Part shown: piece after piece, positions 16,415 to 23,863 of the stretch | Numbering within the stretch: the first letter of the stretch is position 1 | Layout of the letters: the number at the start of each line of letters is the position of its first letter | Program-made: the position numbers and the translations under genes | Notes under the pieces: generated by a model | What the model was told of the DNA's origin: nothing | Seen by the model: the letters and a program-made list of their open reading frames with translations, nothing else | Databases searched by the model: none | DNA from: CAYMAZ01 sp964428185 | GTDB taxonomy: Bacteria > Bacteroidota > Bacteroidia > Bacteroidales > DTU049 | Reading direction: 5' to 3' | DNA length: 27,134 bases | Assembly: GCA_964428185.1 (NCBI GenBank) | Contig: CAYRXH010000034.1 | Location: 1-27,134 of the forward strand

Positions 16415-19108
16415 TTAATCACATTTTGAAGTACCACAGCTAAGACAAATCTGGCATCCGTCGCGATATATGAGCCCTTTTTCGTCTCCGCAATTGGGAC
16501 ATTTTTTTCCTGTTACTTTTGTACCATCAGGAATGAACTTTTTTAGAGCCCTGGCAACGCCATTTTTCCAGGTATTGATCTTTTCTTCATCAAATTGCAG
16601 ATTGGCCACAAGCTCAACCACGTATGGAAGCGGCATACCATGACGCAGAACACCGGAAATCAGTTTCGCATAATTCCAGTAATTTTGGTCAAACATACGG
16701 GATAAACCCTGAATTGTATGCCTATATCCGTGCTTATCTTCAAATTCAAAGTCATACCGTGCTTTTTCTCCGCTGGCAATTTTATGTCTTGAAATCCAAC
16801 CTTTCTTCACTCCTTTATGGAGAAACAGATCTTCATCTTTTCCAGTAAAGATTTCATATGGACGACCTTCAAGAACTCCCACAAAAGCGATCCATTCTTC
16901 TTCATTATTCTTAAACCTGACCACATCGGCTTCGAGCAGATGGGGGCGCTCCGGTGCATGTGTCTCCTGAATAGTTTGTGCTGATTTTTCCTTTTTTGAT
17001 TCAGACACCAGTACCCCAGACCTGGACCCGTCACGATAAACAGTAACTCCCTTACACCCGCTTTCCCAGGCTGTCTGATACACTTTGGCAACCATTGCTT
17101 CATCAACATGTGAAGGAAGATTCACTGTAACACTGATTGAATGATCAACCCATTTCTGGATAATCCCCTGCATCCTGACTTTCATAACCCAGTCAACATC
17201 ATTGCTTGTGGCTCCATGATATGGAGAATATGCGATCAGCTTATTCAGTTTATCATCTTCCATGTTCTCAAGTTCAGTCTTTGAAATTCCCTGTGCTTCA
17301 GCCCATGTGATAAACTTATGATGAAACACTTTGTATTCTTCCCATGAGTCGCCCACTTCATCAACAAAACTGACCTTTATATTCTGATCATTGGGATTCA
17401 CCTTCTTCCTGCGTGTGTAGGAAACCATAAATACCGGTTCAATCCCTGAAGTGGTCTGGGTGCATATACTGACACTTCCGGTAGGAGCTACAGTCAGTAA
17501 TGATATGTTACGCCTGCCATACTGCTTCATCGCGTTTTCCAGTTCACGATCTTCTTTGAACAGCCTCTGGATAAACGGATTATTAAGCTCTTTGTTATAG
17601 TCATACACTTTAAAGGCTCCTCTGTCTCTCGCGAGAAACACTGATGATCTGTATGATTCAATAGCTAGCATTTTATGAACTTCTTCACTAAATTTCACAG
17701 CTTCTTCAGAACCATATTTAATTCCCAGGGCAGCCAGCATATCTCCCTCAGCAGTGATTCCGATGCCGGTTCTTCTTCCCTGTATCGCTTTTTCCTTGAT
17801 CTTTTCCCAAAGACTGATCTCAGTTCTTTTGATTTCTTCCTTTTCAGGATCATTTTTAATTTTTTGCAGAATTTTCTCAACTTTCTCGAGCTCCAGATCA
17901 ATGATGTCATCCATTATCCTCTGAGCAGAATGGGCATGTTTCACAAATAATTCTGAATCAAAACTTGCTTCTGCAGTGAATGGTTTATTTACATAACTGT
18001 AAAGATTGACAGCAATGAGGCGGCAACTGTCATAAGGACAGAGAGGAATCTCTCCGCAGGGATTTGTAGATACAGTTCTGAAACCCAGATCAGCATAGCA
18101 ATCAGGAACTGATTCACGAGTTATCGTATCCCAGAAAAGAATACCGGGTTCAGCTGATGCCCATGCATTGTGAATTATTTTATTCCACAACTGAAGTGCA
18201 TCTATTTCCTTTTTCACTGATGGAGAGTCAGAGTCAACGGGATACTGTTGAATATACGGTTTGTTTTCAATGACACTCGACATGAATTCATCATCAATTT
18301 TCACAGAAACATTTGCTCCTGTAACTTTTCCTGCTGTCATCTTTGCATCTATAAAATCTTCAGCATCAGGGTGCTTGATACTGATTGAAAGCATTAGAGC
18401 ACCTCTTCTGCCATCCTGAGCCACTTCGCGTGTGGAATTTGAGTAACGCTCCATAAAAGGAACAATTCCGGTTGACGTCAGTGCGCTGTTTTTAACAGGG
18501 CTGCTTTTCGGTCTGATATTGGAAAGGTCATGACCAACTCCACCGCGACGTTTCATTAACTGCACCTGTTCTTCATCAACCTTCATAATCCCTCCATAAG
18601 AATCCGCATTTTCATAGCCTATAACAAAACAATTAGACAGAGAAGCTATTTGAAATTCATTGCCGATTCCTGACATTGGACCACCTTGAGGTACAAGATA
18701 TTTAAAATCCTTGAGCAAAAGATAGATCTCTTCTTCGGACATAGGATTGACATATTTTTGTTCAATTCTGTGAATTTCCCTTGCCAAACGGCGATGCATC
18801 TGATCGGGGTTCAATTCATAAATATTCCCTGCAGAATCTTTTAATGCATATTTATTTACCCATACTGACGCTGCCAGAGTATCTCCCCTGAAATAATCAA
18901 CAGCAGATTTCATGGCTTCATCAAATGTGTAAACTTTCATTTCCCTTTCGAGTTGAGAAACTTCCTTGTTTGCCTCCTCAATACCAGGCAATGCCACACC
19001 AGTCGGGCGTTCTCTCTTCATCGCAAGACCATCATAAATGTTCTTTTCCTGATTTTCAGCAACTTCCGCTTTCTTCTCCTTTTCTTTAATGAATAAGTCA
19101 TCACTCAT
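16415..19108 (-). CDS. nrdJ: Adenosylcobalamin-dependent (class II) ribonucleotide reductase
   Basis: An 897-residue class II reductase that makes deoxyribonucleotides without oxygen, using vitamin B12. The radical cysteine is C351 with E353 in NPCGE; C160 (SLSNCFVIG) and C362 are the redox pair, with the same 11-residue C351-C362 spacing as in Thermotoga NrdJ. After the barrel there is a TSCPD-type domain (about 720-850) and a C-terminal zinc-ribbon and thiol tail (CPNCG, then CQICLSCGTSKCD) that reloads electrons. An acidic/basic N-terminal extension of about 60 residues precedes the catalytic fold. It is monocistronic, with a strong terminator; I saw no cobalamin riboswitch in the 203 bases upstream. 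Confidence 0.95.
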   Translation of the reverse strand: MSDDLFIKEKEKKAEVAENQEKNIYDGLAMKRERPTGVALPGIEEANKEVSQLEREMKVYTFDEAMKSAVDYFRGDTLAASVWVNKYALKDSAGNIYELNPDQMHRRLAREIHRIEQKYVNPMSEEEIYLLLKDFKYLVPQGGPMSGIGNEFQIASLSNCFVIGYENADSYGGIMKVDEEQVQLMKRRGGVGHDLSNIRPKSSPVKNSALTSTGIVPFMERYSNSTREVAQDGRRGALMLSISIKHPDAEDFIDAKMTAGKVTGANVSVKIDDEFMSSVIENKPYIQQYPVDSDSPSVKKEIDALQLWNKIIHNAWASAEPGILFWDTITRESVPDCYADLGFRTVSTNPCGEIPLCPYDSCRLIAVNLYSYVNKPFTAEASFDSELFVKHAHSAQRIMDDIIDLELEKVEKILQKIKNDPEKEEIKRTEISLWEKIKEKAIQGRRTGIGITAEGDMLAALGIKYGSEEAVKFSEEVHKMLAIESYRSSVFLARDRGAFKVYDYNKELNNPFIQRLFKEDRELENAMKQYGRRNISLLTVAPTGSVSICTQTTSGIEPVFMVSYTRRKKVNPNDQNIKVSFVDEVGDSWEEYKVFHHKFITWAEAQGISKTELENMEDDKLNKLIAYSPYHGATSNDVDWVMKVRMQGIIQKWVDHSISVTVNLPSHVDEAMVAKVYQTAWESGCKGVTVYRDGSRSGVLVSESKKEKSAQTIQETHAPERPHLLEADVVRFKNNEEEWIAFVGVLEGRPYEIFTGKDEDLFLHKGVKKGWISRHKIASGEKARYDFEFEDKHGYRHTIQGLSRMFDQNYWNYAKLISGVLRHGMPLPYVVELVANLQFDEEKINTWKNGVARALKKFIPDGTKVTGKKCPNCGDEKGLIYRDGCQICLSCGTSKCD

Positions 19109-19311
19109 AACAGTGTTCCTTTTTTTAACGTCTTAATAATTAATTCAATAAAATTTCAAAACCATTTCCTGCTCAAGATTGTAAAGATAAAAACATATTT
19201 TCCGCCCTACCAAAACCTTTTTATTAACAATTAATTCATTTTATTAACTGCCATAATAAAGCATTGAAATTGAACAAGATAAGGAAAGGCAGACACATAT
19301 TGAACCGCTAT

Positions 19312-19746
19312 CTATAACTTCCGTTCCCAGTATGTTTTTGAAGAAAAAAACATCGAGTTGTCTGTCATTTTGACAGTGTTAATTGTAATTTTCCAGAATG
19401 TTAATTTAACGAGAACAGTAAGGGGGAATTTGTTTAAAAATAATCGTCTGGCTTTCTTTTCAGTTTCCCTTTCTGTTCTAACTACAGTACCTTCAAACTG
19501 TATCCCCTTGATTCTGCTTATCCTTTTTTCCTGATTTGATATGGTCCCTGCAATCCTGTTATTTAACAGAAAACACCTGCAGTGTCTCGTTTCCGGATCA
19601 CTGACAAAAACAAGCTCCATATTGACCGGATCAAAAGCATACCACAATGTGGCAATCCATGGTGTTTCCGAGTCGCACACTGCAACACTCATTACATGAT
19701 GCTTTTCTATAAACCGCAATACTGGCTCAGGAACAAGATTCTGCAT
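19312..19746 (-). CDS. YhbP/UPF0306-like pyridoxamine-phosphate-oxidase-fold protein
   Basis: A 144-residue split-barrel protein. The order of motifs follows YhbP: KHHVMSVAV, PWIATLWYAFDP, VFVSDPETRHCR, IAGTI, IKGIQFEGTV, then KFPLTVL and a closing TFWKITINTVKMTDN. This fold usually binds FMN or a related cofactor; the biochemical role of the YhbP branch is not established. It reads toward nrdJ and is divergent from the saccharopine-dehydrogenase-like gene, sharing a gap of 89 bases. The ATG at 19746 is the first plausible start and fits family length. Confidence 0.8.
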   Translation of the reverse strand: MQNLVPEPVLRFIEKHHVMSVAVCDSETPWIATLWYAFDPVNMELVFVSDPETRHCRCFLLNNRIAGTISNQEKRISRIKGIQFEGTVVRTERETEKKARRLFLNKFPLTVLVKLTFWKITINTVKMTDNSMFFSSKTYWERKL

Positions 19747-19795
19747 GTTTCAAATTTTACTCTGTGTGATCTCAATCAATTAACAGCAAATTTCC

Positions 19796-19803
19796 TATTT
19801 TTG
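19796..19803 (+). promoter_or_regulatory. -7 promoter box for the saccharopine-dehydrogenase-like gene
   Basis: TATTTTTG matches TAnnTTTG and lies 32 bases before the ATG at 19836, in the divergent intergenic gap. Confidence 0.5.
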
Positions 19804-19835
19804 TAGAAAATAAAACACAAAAACTGCTTTGATGT

Positions 19836-20960
19836 ATGAAAAAAATAACTGTACTTGGTGCCGGTCTTGTTGGAAAAGCAATTGCTGCTGATCTTTCAAC
19901 AAGTTTTAAAGTTAGTGCTTGCGATATCAATGCAGCAGCTCTGTCAGATCTAAAAACTGACTGTCCTCACATAGAAACTATTCAGGCTGATCTTTCAGAT
20001 CCTGAGAACATACGGACTCTTGTTGCAGGGGCTGATATTGTTGTTGGCTGTCTTCCTGGCTTCATGGGGTTCAGCACAAATAAAATCCTGATTTCCGAGA
20101 GAAAACCTGTGATAGATATTTCATTTTTCCCCGAAGATCTGTTTGAACTTGATGCTGAAGCAAAAAATGCAGGTGTTCCTGTAATAGTAGACTGCGGTGT
20201 TGCTCCGGGCATGGGCAATATTATTCTTGGGTATCACCATTCCAGGATGAATATCTTTTTTTATAAATGTGTAGTTGGTGGTCTCCCAAAAATAAGAGAA
20301 TGGCCATGGGAATACAAGGCTGTTTTTTCTCCAATTGATGTTATTGAGGAGTACATAAGGCCTGCCCGTTATGTTGAAAATGGACATCTGGTTGTGAGAG
20401 AAGCTCTTTCTGATCCTGAGCTGCTGTTTTTTGAAGGAGTTGGGACTCTTGAAGCATGGAACTCAGACGGATTAAGGTCTCTTCTCAGAACGATGGAAGG
20501 AATTCCAAACATGATTGAAAAAACCATGCGTTATCCCGGTGCCATAGAATATCTCAAGGTTCTCAGAGAAGCAGGCTACTTTTCATATGAACCCGTTGAA
20601 GTGAACGGCACAATGATCAGACCTATTGACCTAACTTCCAGGCTTCTGTTCCCCAAATGGAAACTAAAGGCCGATGAGAAAGACATCACTGTTATGCGTA
20701 TAACCATAGAAGGAACTGAAAACGGGATTCCTAAAAAATATACTTATGAGCTATATGATGAAATGCAGGATGGGGTGATCTCAATGGCTCGAACAACCGG
20801 ATATACATGCTGTGCGGCAGTACATCTTGTTGCAAACGGCATGTACAACACACCCGGCATCTGCCCTCCTGAATTTCTTGGAAAAGAAGAAACCCATTTC
20901 AGATATATGCTATCATACCTGAAAGAAAGAAATGTGATTTATAAGGTCAAAGTAGAATAA
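19836..20960 (+). CDS. Saccharopine dehydrogenase family oxidoreductase
   Basis: A 374-residue NAD(P)-dependent oxidoreductase. The Rossmann fingerprint GAGLVG (8-13) begins the N-terminal domain, followed by an acidic residue at D30 that suggests preference for NAD. VDCGVAPGMGNI (118-129) is the conserved substrate-loop motif of the saccharopine reductase / lysine 6-dehydrogenase branch, and the C-terminal part (130-360) has the matching catalytic domain. Family members act on saccharopine, lysine or related amino acids; no lysine-pathway gene is adjacent, so the substrate is open. It is a single-gene unit, ending two bases before the convergent cvpA stop. Confidence 0.85.
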   Translation: MKKITVLGAGLVGKAIAADLSTSFKVSACDINAAALSDLKTDCPHIETIQADLSDPENIRTLVAGADIVVGCLPGFMGFSTNKILISERKPVIDISFFPEDLFELDAEAKNAGVPVIVDCGVAPGMGNIILGYHHSRMNIFFYKCVVGGLPKIREWPWEYKAVFSPIDVIEEYIRPARYVENGHLVVREALSDPELLFFEGVGTLEAWNSDGLRSLLRTMEGIPNMIEKTMRYPGAIEYLKVLREAGYFSYEPVEVNGTMIRPIDLTSRLLFPKWKLKADEKDITVMRITIEGTENGIPKKYTYELYDEMQDGVISMARTTGYTCCAAVHLVANGMYNTPGICPPEFLGKEETHFRYMLSYLKERNVIYKVKVE

Positions 20961-20969
20961 TTTTATTCT
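20954..20969. other. Inverted repeat between convergent stops
   Basis: AGAATAA and TTATTCT form a short AT-only-rich inverted repeat that contains the two convergent stop codons. The loop would be two bases, so the hairpin must open further; it is at best a weak bidirectional terminator. Confidence 0.25.
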
Positions 20970-21508
20970 TCACTCTCAACGGTTTGTTCCTCCTGTTCTT
21001 TCTCTGCTTTGATTTCTGTGTCAAAAAGTGCTTTTTTCAGATAGGGACTAAAAAAATCTGTAATTTTCAGTGCAGGATTCAACAGTACCGATTCACTTTT
21101 TGTTTCTTCACCAATAAGCCTTCCTTTTTGATCATTGCTTACAATTAACTGCAAAATGACACCAATAATCAGCAAAAATTTCAAACCTCCCAGCATAGCT
21201 CCCCCAAGAGTATTGAGCCATCCAAGGGCAACTTTTTTAGTCATGCCTGTAAGAGCTCTGGCAAGCAAAAACACCCCCACCAGCACAGCAAGAAAAACAA
21301 GAGCAAATGAAATAACAGGAACATAATTTTCACTCAATCCTGTATTGCTGATCAGAATATCAGACACATACCATGACAATCTTGTGCCCAGCAACACCCC
21401 AAGAACAAGTGCAGCCACCTGAGCAATCTCCGTTATCAAACCCTTTGTAAATCCTTTATATAGCCCCCAGATGACAGGAACTGCAATAATAATGTCAACA
21501 AACTTCAT
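20963..21508 (-). CDS. CvpA family membrane protein
   Basis: A 181-residue protein with four hydrophobic segments (about 5-22, 27-45, 64-86 and 103-123) and the CvpA-type features VDIIIAVPVIWGLYKGFTKG at the N-terminus and GWLNTLGGAMLGGLK before the last helix. The tail (140-181) is acidic. CvpA proteins were first linked to colicin V production and more recently to envelope homeostasis. It lies 16 bases after mlaF and is probably part of the same transcript, which fits an envelope role. Confidence 0.87.
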   Translation of the reverse strand: MKFVDIIIAVPVIWGLYKGFTKGLITEIAQVAALVLGVLLGTRLSWYVSDILISNTGLSENYVPVISFALVFLAVLVGVFLLARALTGMTKKVALGWLNTLGGAMLGGLKFLLIIGVILQLIVSNDQKGRLIGEETKSESVLLNPALKITDFFSPYLKKALFDTEIKAEKEQEEQTVESEE

Positions 21509-21524
21509 AAATATTGAACTTCAT

Positions 21525-22274
21525 TTATTCCTTTTTGAGTCTTTTGGTCAGTTCTGTTGCATAAACAAACTCATTGATCTCTCGGTTTTCAGTATGAAGA
21601 ATATCCTTGTTGGAGCCTTCCCACCACAATTCTCCCTTGTAAATAAAAGCAATTTTATCACCGATTTCCATGACAGAGTTCATATCATGTGTGTTGATAA
21701 TCGTTGTCATATTATATTCTTTTGTAATTCCGCTAATCAGCTTATCTATGACGATAGCAGTTAATGGATCAAGTCCAGAGTTTGGTTCATCACAAAAAAG
21801 ATATTTGGGGTTCATGGAAATTGCTCTGGCAATGGCAACACGTTTTTTCATGCCACCGCTGAGTTCTGCAGGAAACAACTTGTTCATCCCTACAAGATTA
21901 ACCCTTTCAAGACAAAAATTCACTCTGTCCAGTTTTTCAGACTGAGTTTGATTTGTATACATATTAAGAGGAAACATAACATTCTGCTCCACAGTCATTG
22001 AATCAAACAACGCTCCGCCCTGAAACACCATGCCAATCTCCTGCCTTACCAATTTTTTCTCCTGCACAGACATTGCTGAAAAATTTCTGTCATCAAACCA
22101 CACATTGCCATCTGTAACATCATGAAGACCCAGAAGACATTTCATGAGAACAGTTTTTCCTGAGCCGCTCTGTCCGATAATAAGATTTGTCACACCGGGC
22201 TCAAAAACTACATTGATGTTTTTGAGTACTGTTGTATCTCCAAATGACTTATATATTCCAGCAGCTTTGATCAT
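21525..22274 (-). CDS. mlaF: MlaF-type ABC transporter ATP-binding protein
   Basis: A 249-residue ATPase with all motifs: Walker A GQSGSGKT (34-41), Q-loop Q85 (VFQGGALFDSMTV, typical of MlaF), signature LSGGMKKR (138-145), Walker B YLFCDEP (158-164), D-loop SGLDP (166-170) and switch histidine in NTHD. With MlaE it drives phospholipid transport between inner and outer membranes. Its start overlaps the mlaE stop by four bases, so the two are translationally coupled. The MCE-domain partner MlaD is not in the window. Confidence 0.93.
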   Translation of the reverse strand: MIKAAGIYKSFGDTTVLKNINVVFEPGVTNLIIGQSGSGKTVLMKCLLGLHDVTDGNVWFDDRNFSAMSVQEKKLVRQEIGMVFQGGALFDSMTVEQNVMFPLNMYTNQTQSEKLDRVNFCLERVNLVGMNKLFPAELSGGMKKRVAIARAISMNPKYLFCDEPNSGLDPLTAIVIDKLISGITKEYNMTTIINTHDMNSVMEIGDKIAFIYKGELWWEGSNKDILHTENREINEFVYATELTKRLKKE

Positions 22275-23011
22275 GTGAGCAACAGTTGTGTAAGAATAAC
22301 ATTAAACATTATAATTAAAATACTGCTTTGAACAACGGCTTTGGTACTGGCTTTTCCAACCTCAAGAGCACCACCATGAACAAAGTACCCAAAATATCCT
22401 GACACAGATGCAATGATAAATGCAAAAAACACACTTTTTATAAGTGCATAAAAAATCTCAAACATGATAAAAAACGATCTGACACCAAAAAGATATGTTT
22501 CAACTGAAACATCAGAAGAAAGCATGGCAACCAGGTAACCTCCGGCGATACCCAGAACCATGCTGAGAATCACCAATACCGGAAAAAACAAAATTGAAGC
22601 AGTAATTTTTGGTAATATCAGATAATTTGCAGAATTTATTCCCATTACATCCAGTGCGTCTACCTGCTCTGTAACTTTCATGGTGCCAATTTCTCCGGCA
22701 ATCCTGGATCCCACCTTCCCTGCAAGAATCAGACTTATTATAGTAGGGGCAAACTCAAGTACAATTGTTTGTCGGGTAATATACCCTATAGTATATCTCG
22801 GAATGAGCGGGCTATCAATATTATATGCAGTCTGCATCACCAGAACAGCTCCAATAAACACCGAAATGATCGCAACAATACCTATTGAATCTACTCCCAG
22901 ATAAAAAAACTCATCAAGAACCTGAGTCCGGAATATCTTTCCTCTGTCAGGTTTTCTGAGCACTTTCAGCATCAACTGAACATATTCACCAATTTCTCTG
23001 AATATTTTCAA
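22271..23011 (-). CDS. mlaE: MlaE-type ABC transporter permease
   Basis: A 246-residue permease of the MlaE family with five or so membrane segments. The family signature is clear: GKVGSRIAGEIGTMKVTEQVDALDVMGIN (split over about residues 100-128), where the EQ and DAL residues contact the ATPase. The hydrophobic C-terminus ends TQLLLT. It is first in the mlaE-mlaF-cvpA unit. I found no exact TAnnTTTG box upstream; TAAATTCG at 23027-23034 (minus) is one base off and could serve. Confidence 0.92.
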   Translation of the reverse strand: MKIFREIGEYVQLMLKVLRKPDRGKIFRTQVLDEFFYLGVDSIGIVAIISVFIGAVLVMQTAYNIDSPLIPRYTIGYITRQTIVLEFAPTIISLILAGKVGSRIAGEIGTMKVTEQVDALDVMGINSANYLILPKITASILFFPVLVILSMVLGIAGGYLVAMLSSDVSVETYLFGVRSFFIMFEIFYALIKSVFFAFIIASVSGYFGYFVHGGALEVGKASTKAVVQSSILIIMFNVILTQLLLT

Positions 23012-23302
23012 AATGCAATATTTTCTGCGAATTTACAAAAGGATTTTTAATGACCCGTCATAAAATCAGGAAAATTTGTCATTTTTTATCCTTTGTTTTC
23101 CCTTTAACCACGAATAACCAAGATTAATTAAGCAATCAAATGAATTTTTGTCAAACAAGGTTTTTTTAATAGAAACTCATTCAATATTGAAGTATCTGAA
23201 ATTCCGAAGTATCACAGAAAGAATGTGATCTTCTGCCTATGTCCCGTGCCATTGTTGAGAAAATGGCACTTGGCATAAATCAATATAAAGAAAACCCAAG
23301 AG

Positions 23303-23391
23303 TGTCACTTCGAGTGCCCGCGTCAGCGGGTGTATCGAGAAGTGGCTGCATGTTCTCGATACGACCACTATGTGGTCTACTCGAACTGACA
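23303..23391. repeat. Inverted pair of REP-like elements (REPIN-like)
   Basis: Two half-elements face each other. The first has head TGTCACTTCGAGT, a hairpin CCCGC-GTCA-GCGGG and tail TATCGAGAA; the second, read on the minus strand, has TGTCAGTTCGAGT, a hairpin ACCAC-ATA-GTGGT and tail TATCGAGAA. Heads (12 of 13 identical) and tails are shared, while the hairpin stems differ completely but stay paired. This is the structure of REP doublets moved by RAYT transposases. Confidence 0.7.
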
Positions 23392-23425
23392 GGCGGCATG
23401 GTTTTTTTTGAGTCGATATGATGAC

Positions 23426-23469
23426 TTTCCCAAGCCAAGGGCTTCCTTTTCCCAAGCCAGAGGCTTCCC
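23426..23469. repeat. Two tandem 22-base hairpin units
   Basis: Two adjoining 22-base copies each start TTTCCCAAGCC and contain AAGCC-nnn-GGCTT hairpins with loops AAG and AGA. They differ at three positions, two of them in the loop region, so the stem is preserved. Confidence 0.7.
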
Positions 23470-23498
23470 TATGGGAAAGGGATCACATTGTGATGAGA

Positions 23499-23535
23499 TA
23501 GGGAAGCCTACGGCTCGCAGCTATTCGAACTGACA
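23499..23535 (-). repeat. Third, partial REP-like half-element
   Basis: On the minus strand it reads TGTCAGTTCGAAT, then AGCTGCG, then the hairpin AGCC-GTA-GGCT. The head matches the two heads of the upstream pair at 12 of 13 and 11 of 13 positions; the tail TATCGAGAA is missing. Confidence 0.55.
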
Positions 23536-23571
23536 AGCTAGTGTGTGATTAGTAATTAGCAACTTGGCACT

Positions 23572-23613
23572 AATTTCCAGTCACCAATTACCAGTCACTA
23601 ATAACCAGTCACG
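23572..23613 (+). repeat. Three tandem 14-base repeats
   Basis: AATTTCCAGTCACC, AATTACCAGTCACT and AATAACCAGTCACG follow one another without a gap. The CCAGTCAC core is identical in all. A related sequence in reverse orientation (GTGATTAGTAATTAG) precedes them at about 23546-23560. Confidence 0.75.
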
Positions 23614-23710
23614 TTCACAACTCCATCAAGCAATCTTCAAATCATTATATCATTTCCTATAAAACCCCAACATTTGTGATATTTATTTGTAATCTTAGTG
23701 AGGGATGATT

Positions 23711-23737
23711 TAAAAATAAGTCCTATTTAGAGGACTT
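23711..23737 (-). terminator. Intrinsic terminator after tRNA-Val
   Basis: A perfect 7-bp stem, AAGTCCT with AGGACTT, around a 6-base loop, followed on the minus strand by ATTTTTA. It begins four bases beyond the tRNA 3' end. Confidence 0.75.
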
Positions 23738-23740
23738 TTG

Positions 23741-23815
23741 TGAGCTGTACGGGATTCGAACCTGTGACCTCTTGCCTGTCAAGCAAGCGCTCTAAACCAA
23801 CTGAGCTAACAGCTC
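23741..23815 (-). tRNA. tRNA-Val (anticodon GAC)
   Basis: The minus strand folds as a complete 75-base tRNA: acceptor GAGCTGT/ACAGCTC (7 bp), D-stem GCTC/GAGC, anticodon stem CTTGC/GCAAG with loop TTGACAG (anticodon GAC, reading GUC), five-base variable loop, T-arm ACAGG-TTCGAAT-CCCGT and discriminator A73. A35, C36 and A73 are the valine identity bases. The third pair of the T stem is an A-C mismatch. CCA is not encoded and must be added after transcription. A promoter box and a terminator flank it, so it is its own transcription unit. Confidence 0.93.
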
Positions 23816-23832
23816 AAAAAAATTCCGGACTG

Positions 23833-23840
23833 CAAATATA
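23833..23840 (-). promoter_or_regulatory. -7 promoter box for tRNA-Val
   Basis: The minus strand reads TATATTTG, matching TAnnTTTG, 17 bases before the tRNA 5' end, which allows a short leader. Confidence 0.55.
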
Positions 23841-23863
23841 CAAATTCCAAAATTTTCAGGATG

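Larger units (their letters stand above)
23012..23740. other. Gene-free, repeat-rich region next to tRNA-Val
   Basis: Between mlaE and the tRNA no frame looks coding. The first 230 bases are AT-rich, with a fragment resembling the AACCACGAAT repeats of Bacteroidota (23106-23118), a direct repeat GAAGTATC (two copies near 23190-23213), and an inverted repeat GTGCCAT/ATGGCAC (23246-23252 and 23263-23269). The second half holds the REP-like pair, the 22-base tandem hairpins, a third REP half and the 14-base tandem repeats, listed separately, and ends in the tRNA terminator. Confidence 0.75.

Noticed and set aside
19109..19311. Cobalamin riboswitch before nrdJ
   Set aside because: I see no B12-box or multi-stem structure in this AT-rich stretch; a covariance-model search would settle it.
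23237..23455. Overlapping open frames on both strands in the repeat region
   Set aside because: They run through REP-like hairpins and tandem repeats, have no family features and no promoter or ribosome binding site.
23572..23613. Possible CRISPR array
   Set aside because: The 14-base units are contiguous with no spacers, only three copies exist and there are no cas genes.
23741..23815. tRNA-Asp reading of the tRNA gene
   Set aside because: GTC appears only on the plus strand; the T-arm and acceptor orientation put the tRNA on the minus strand, where the anticodon is GAC (Val).
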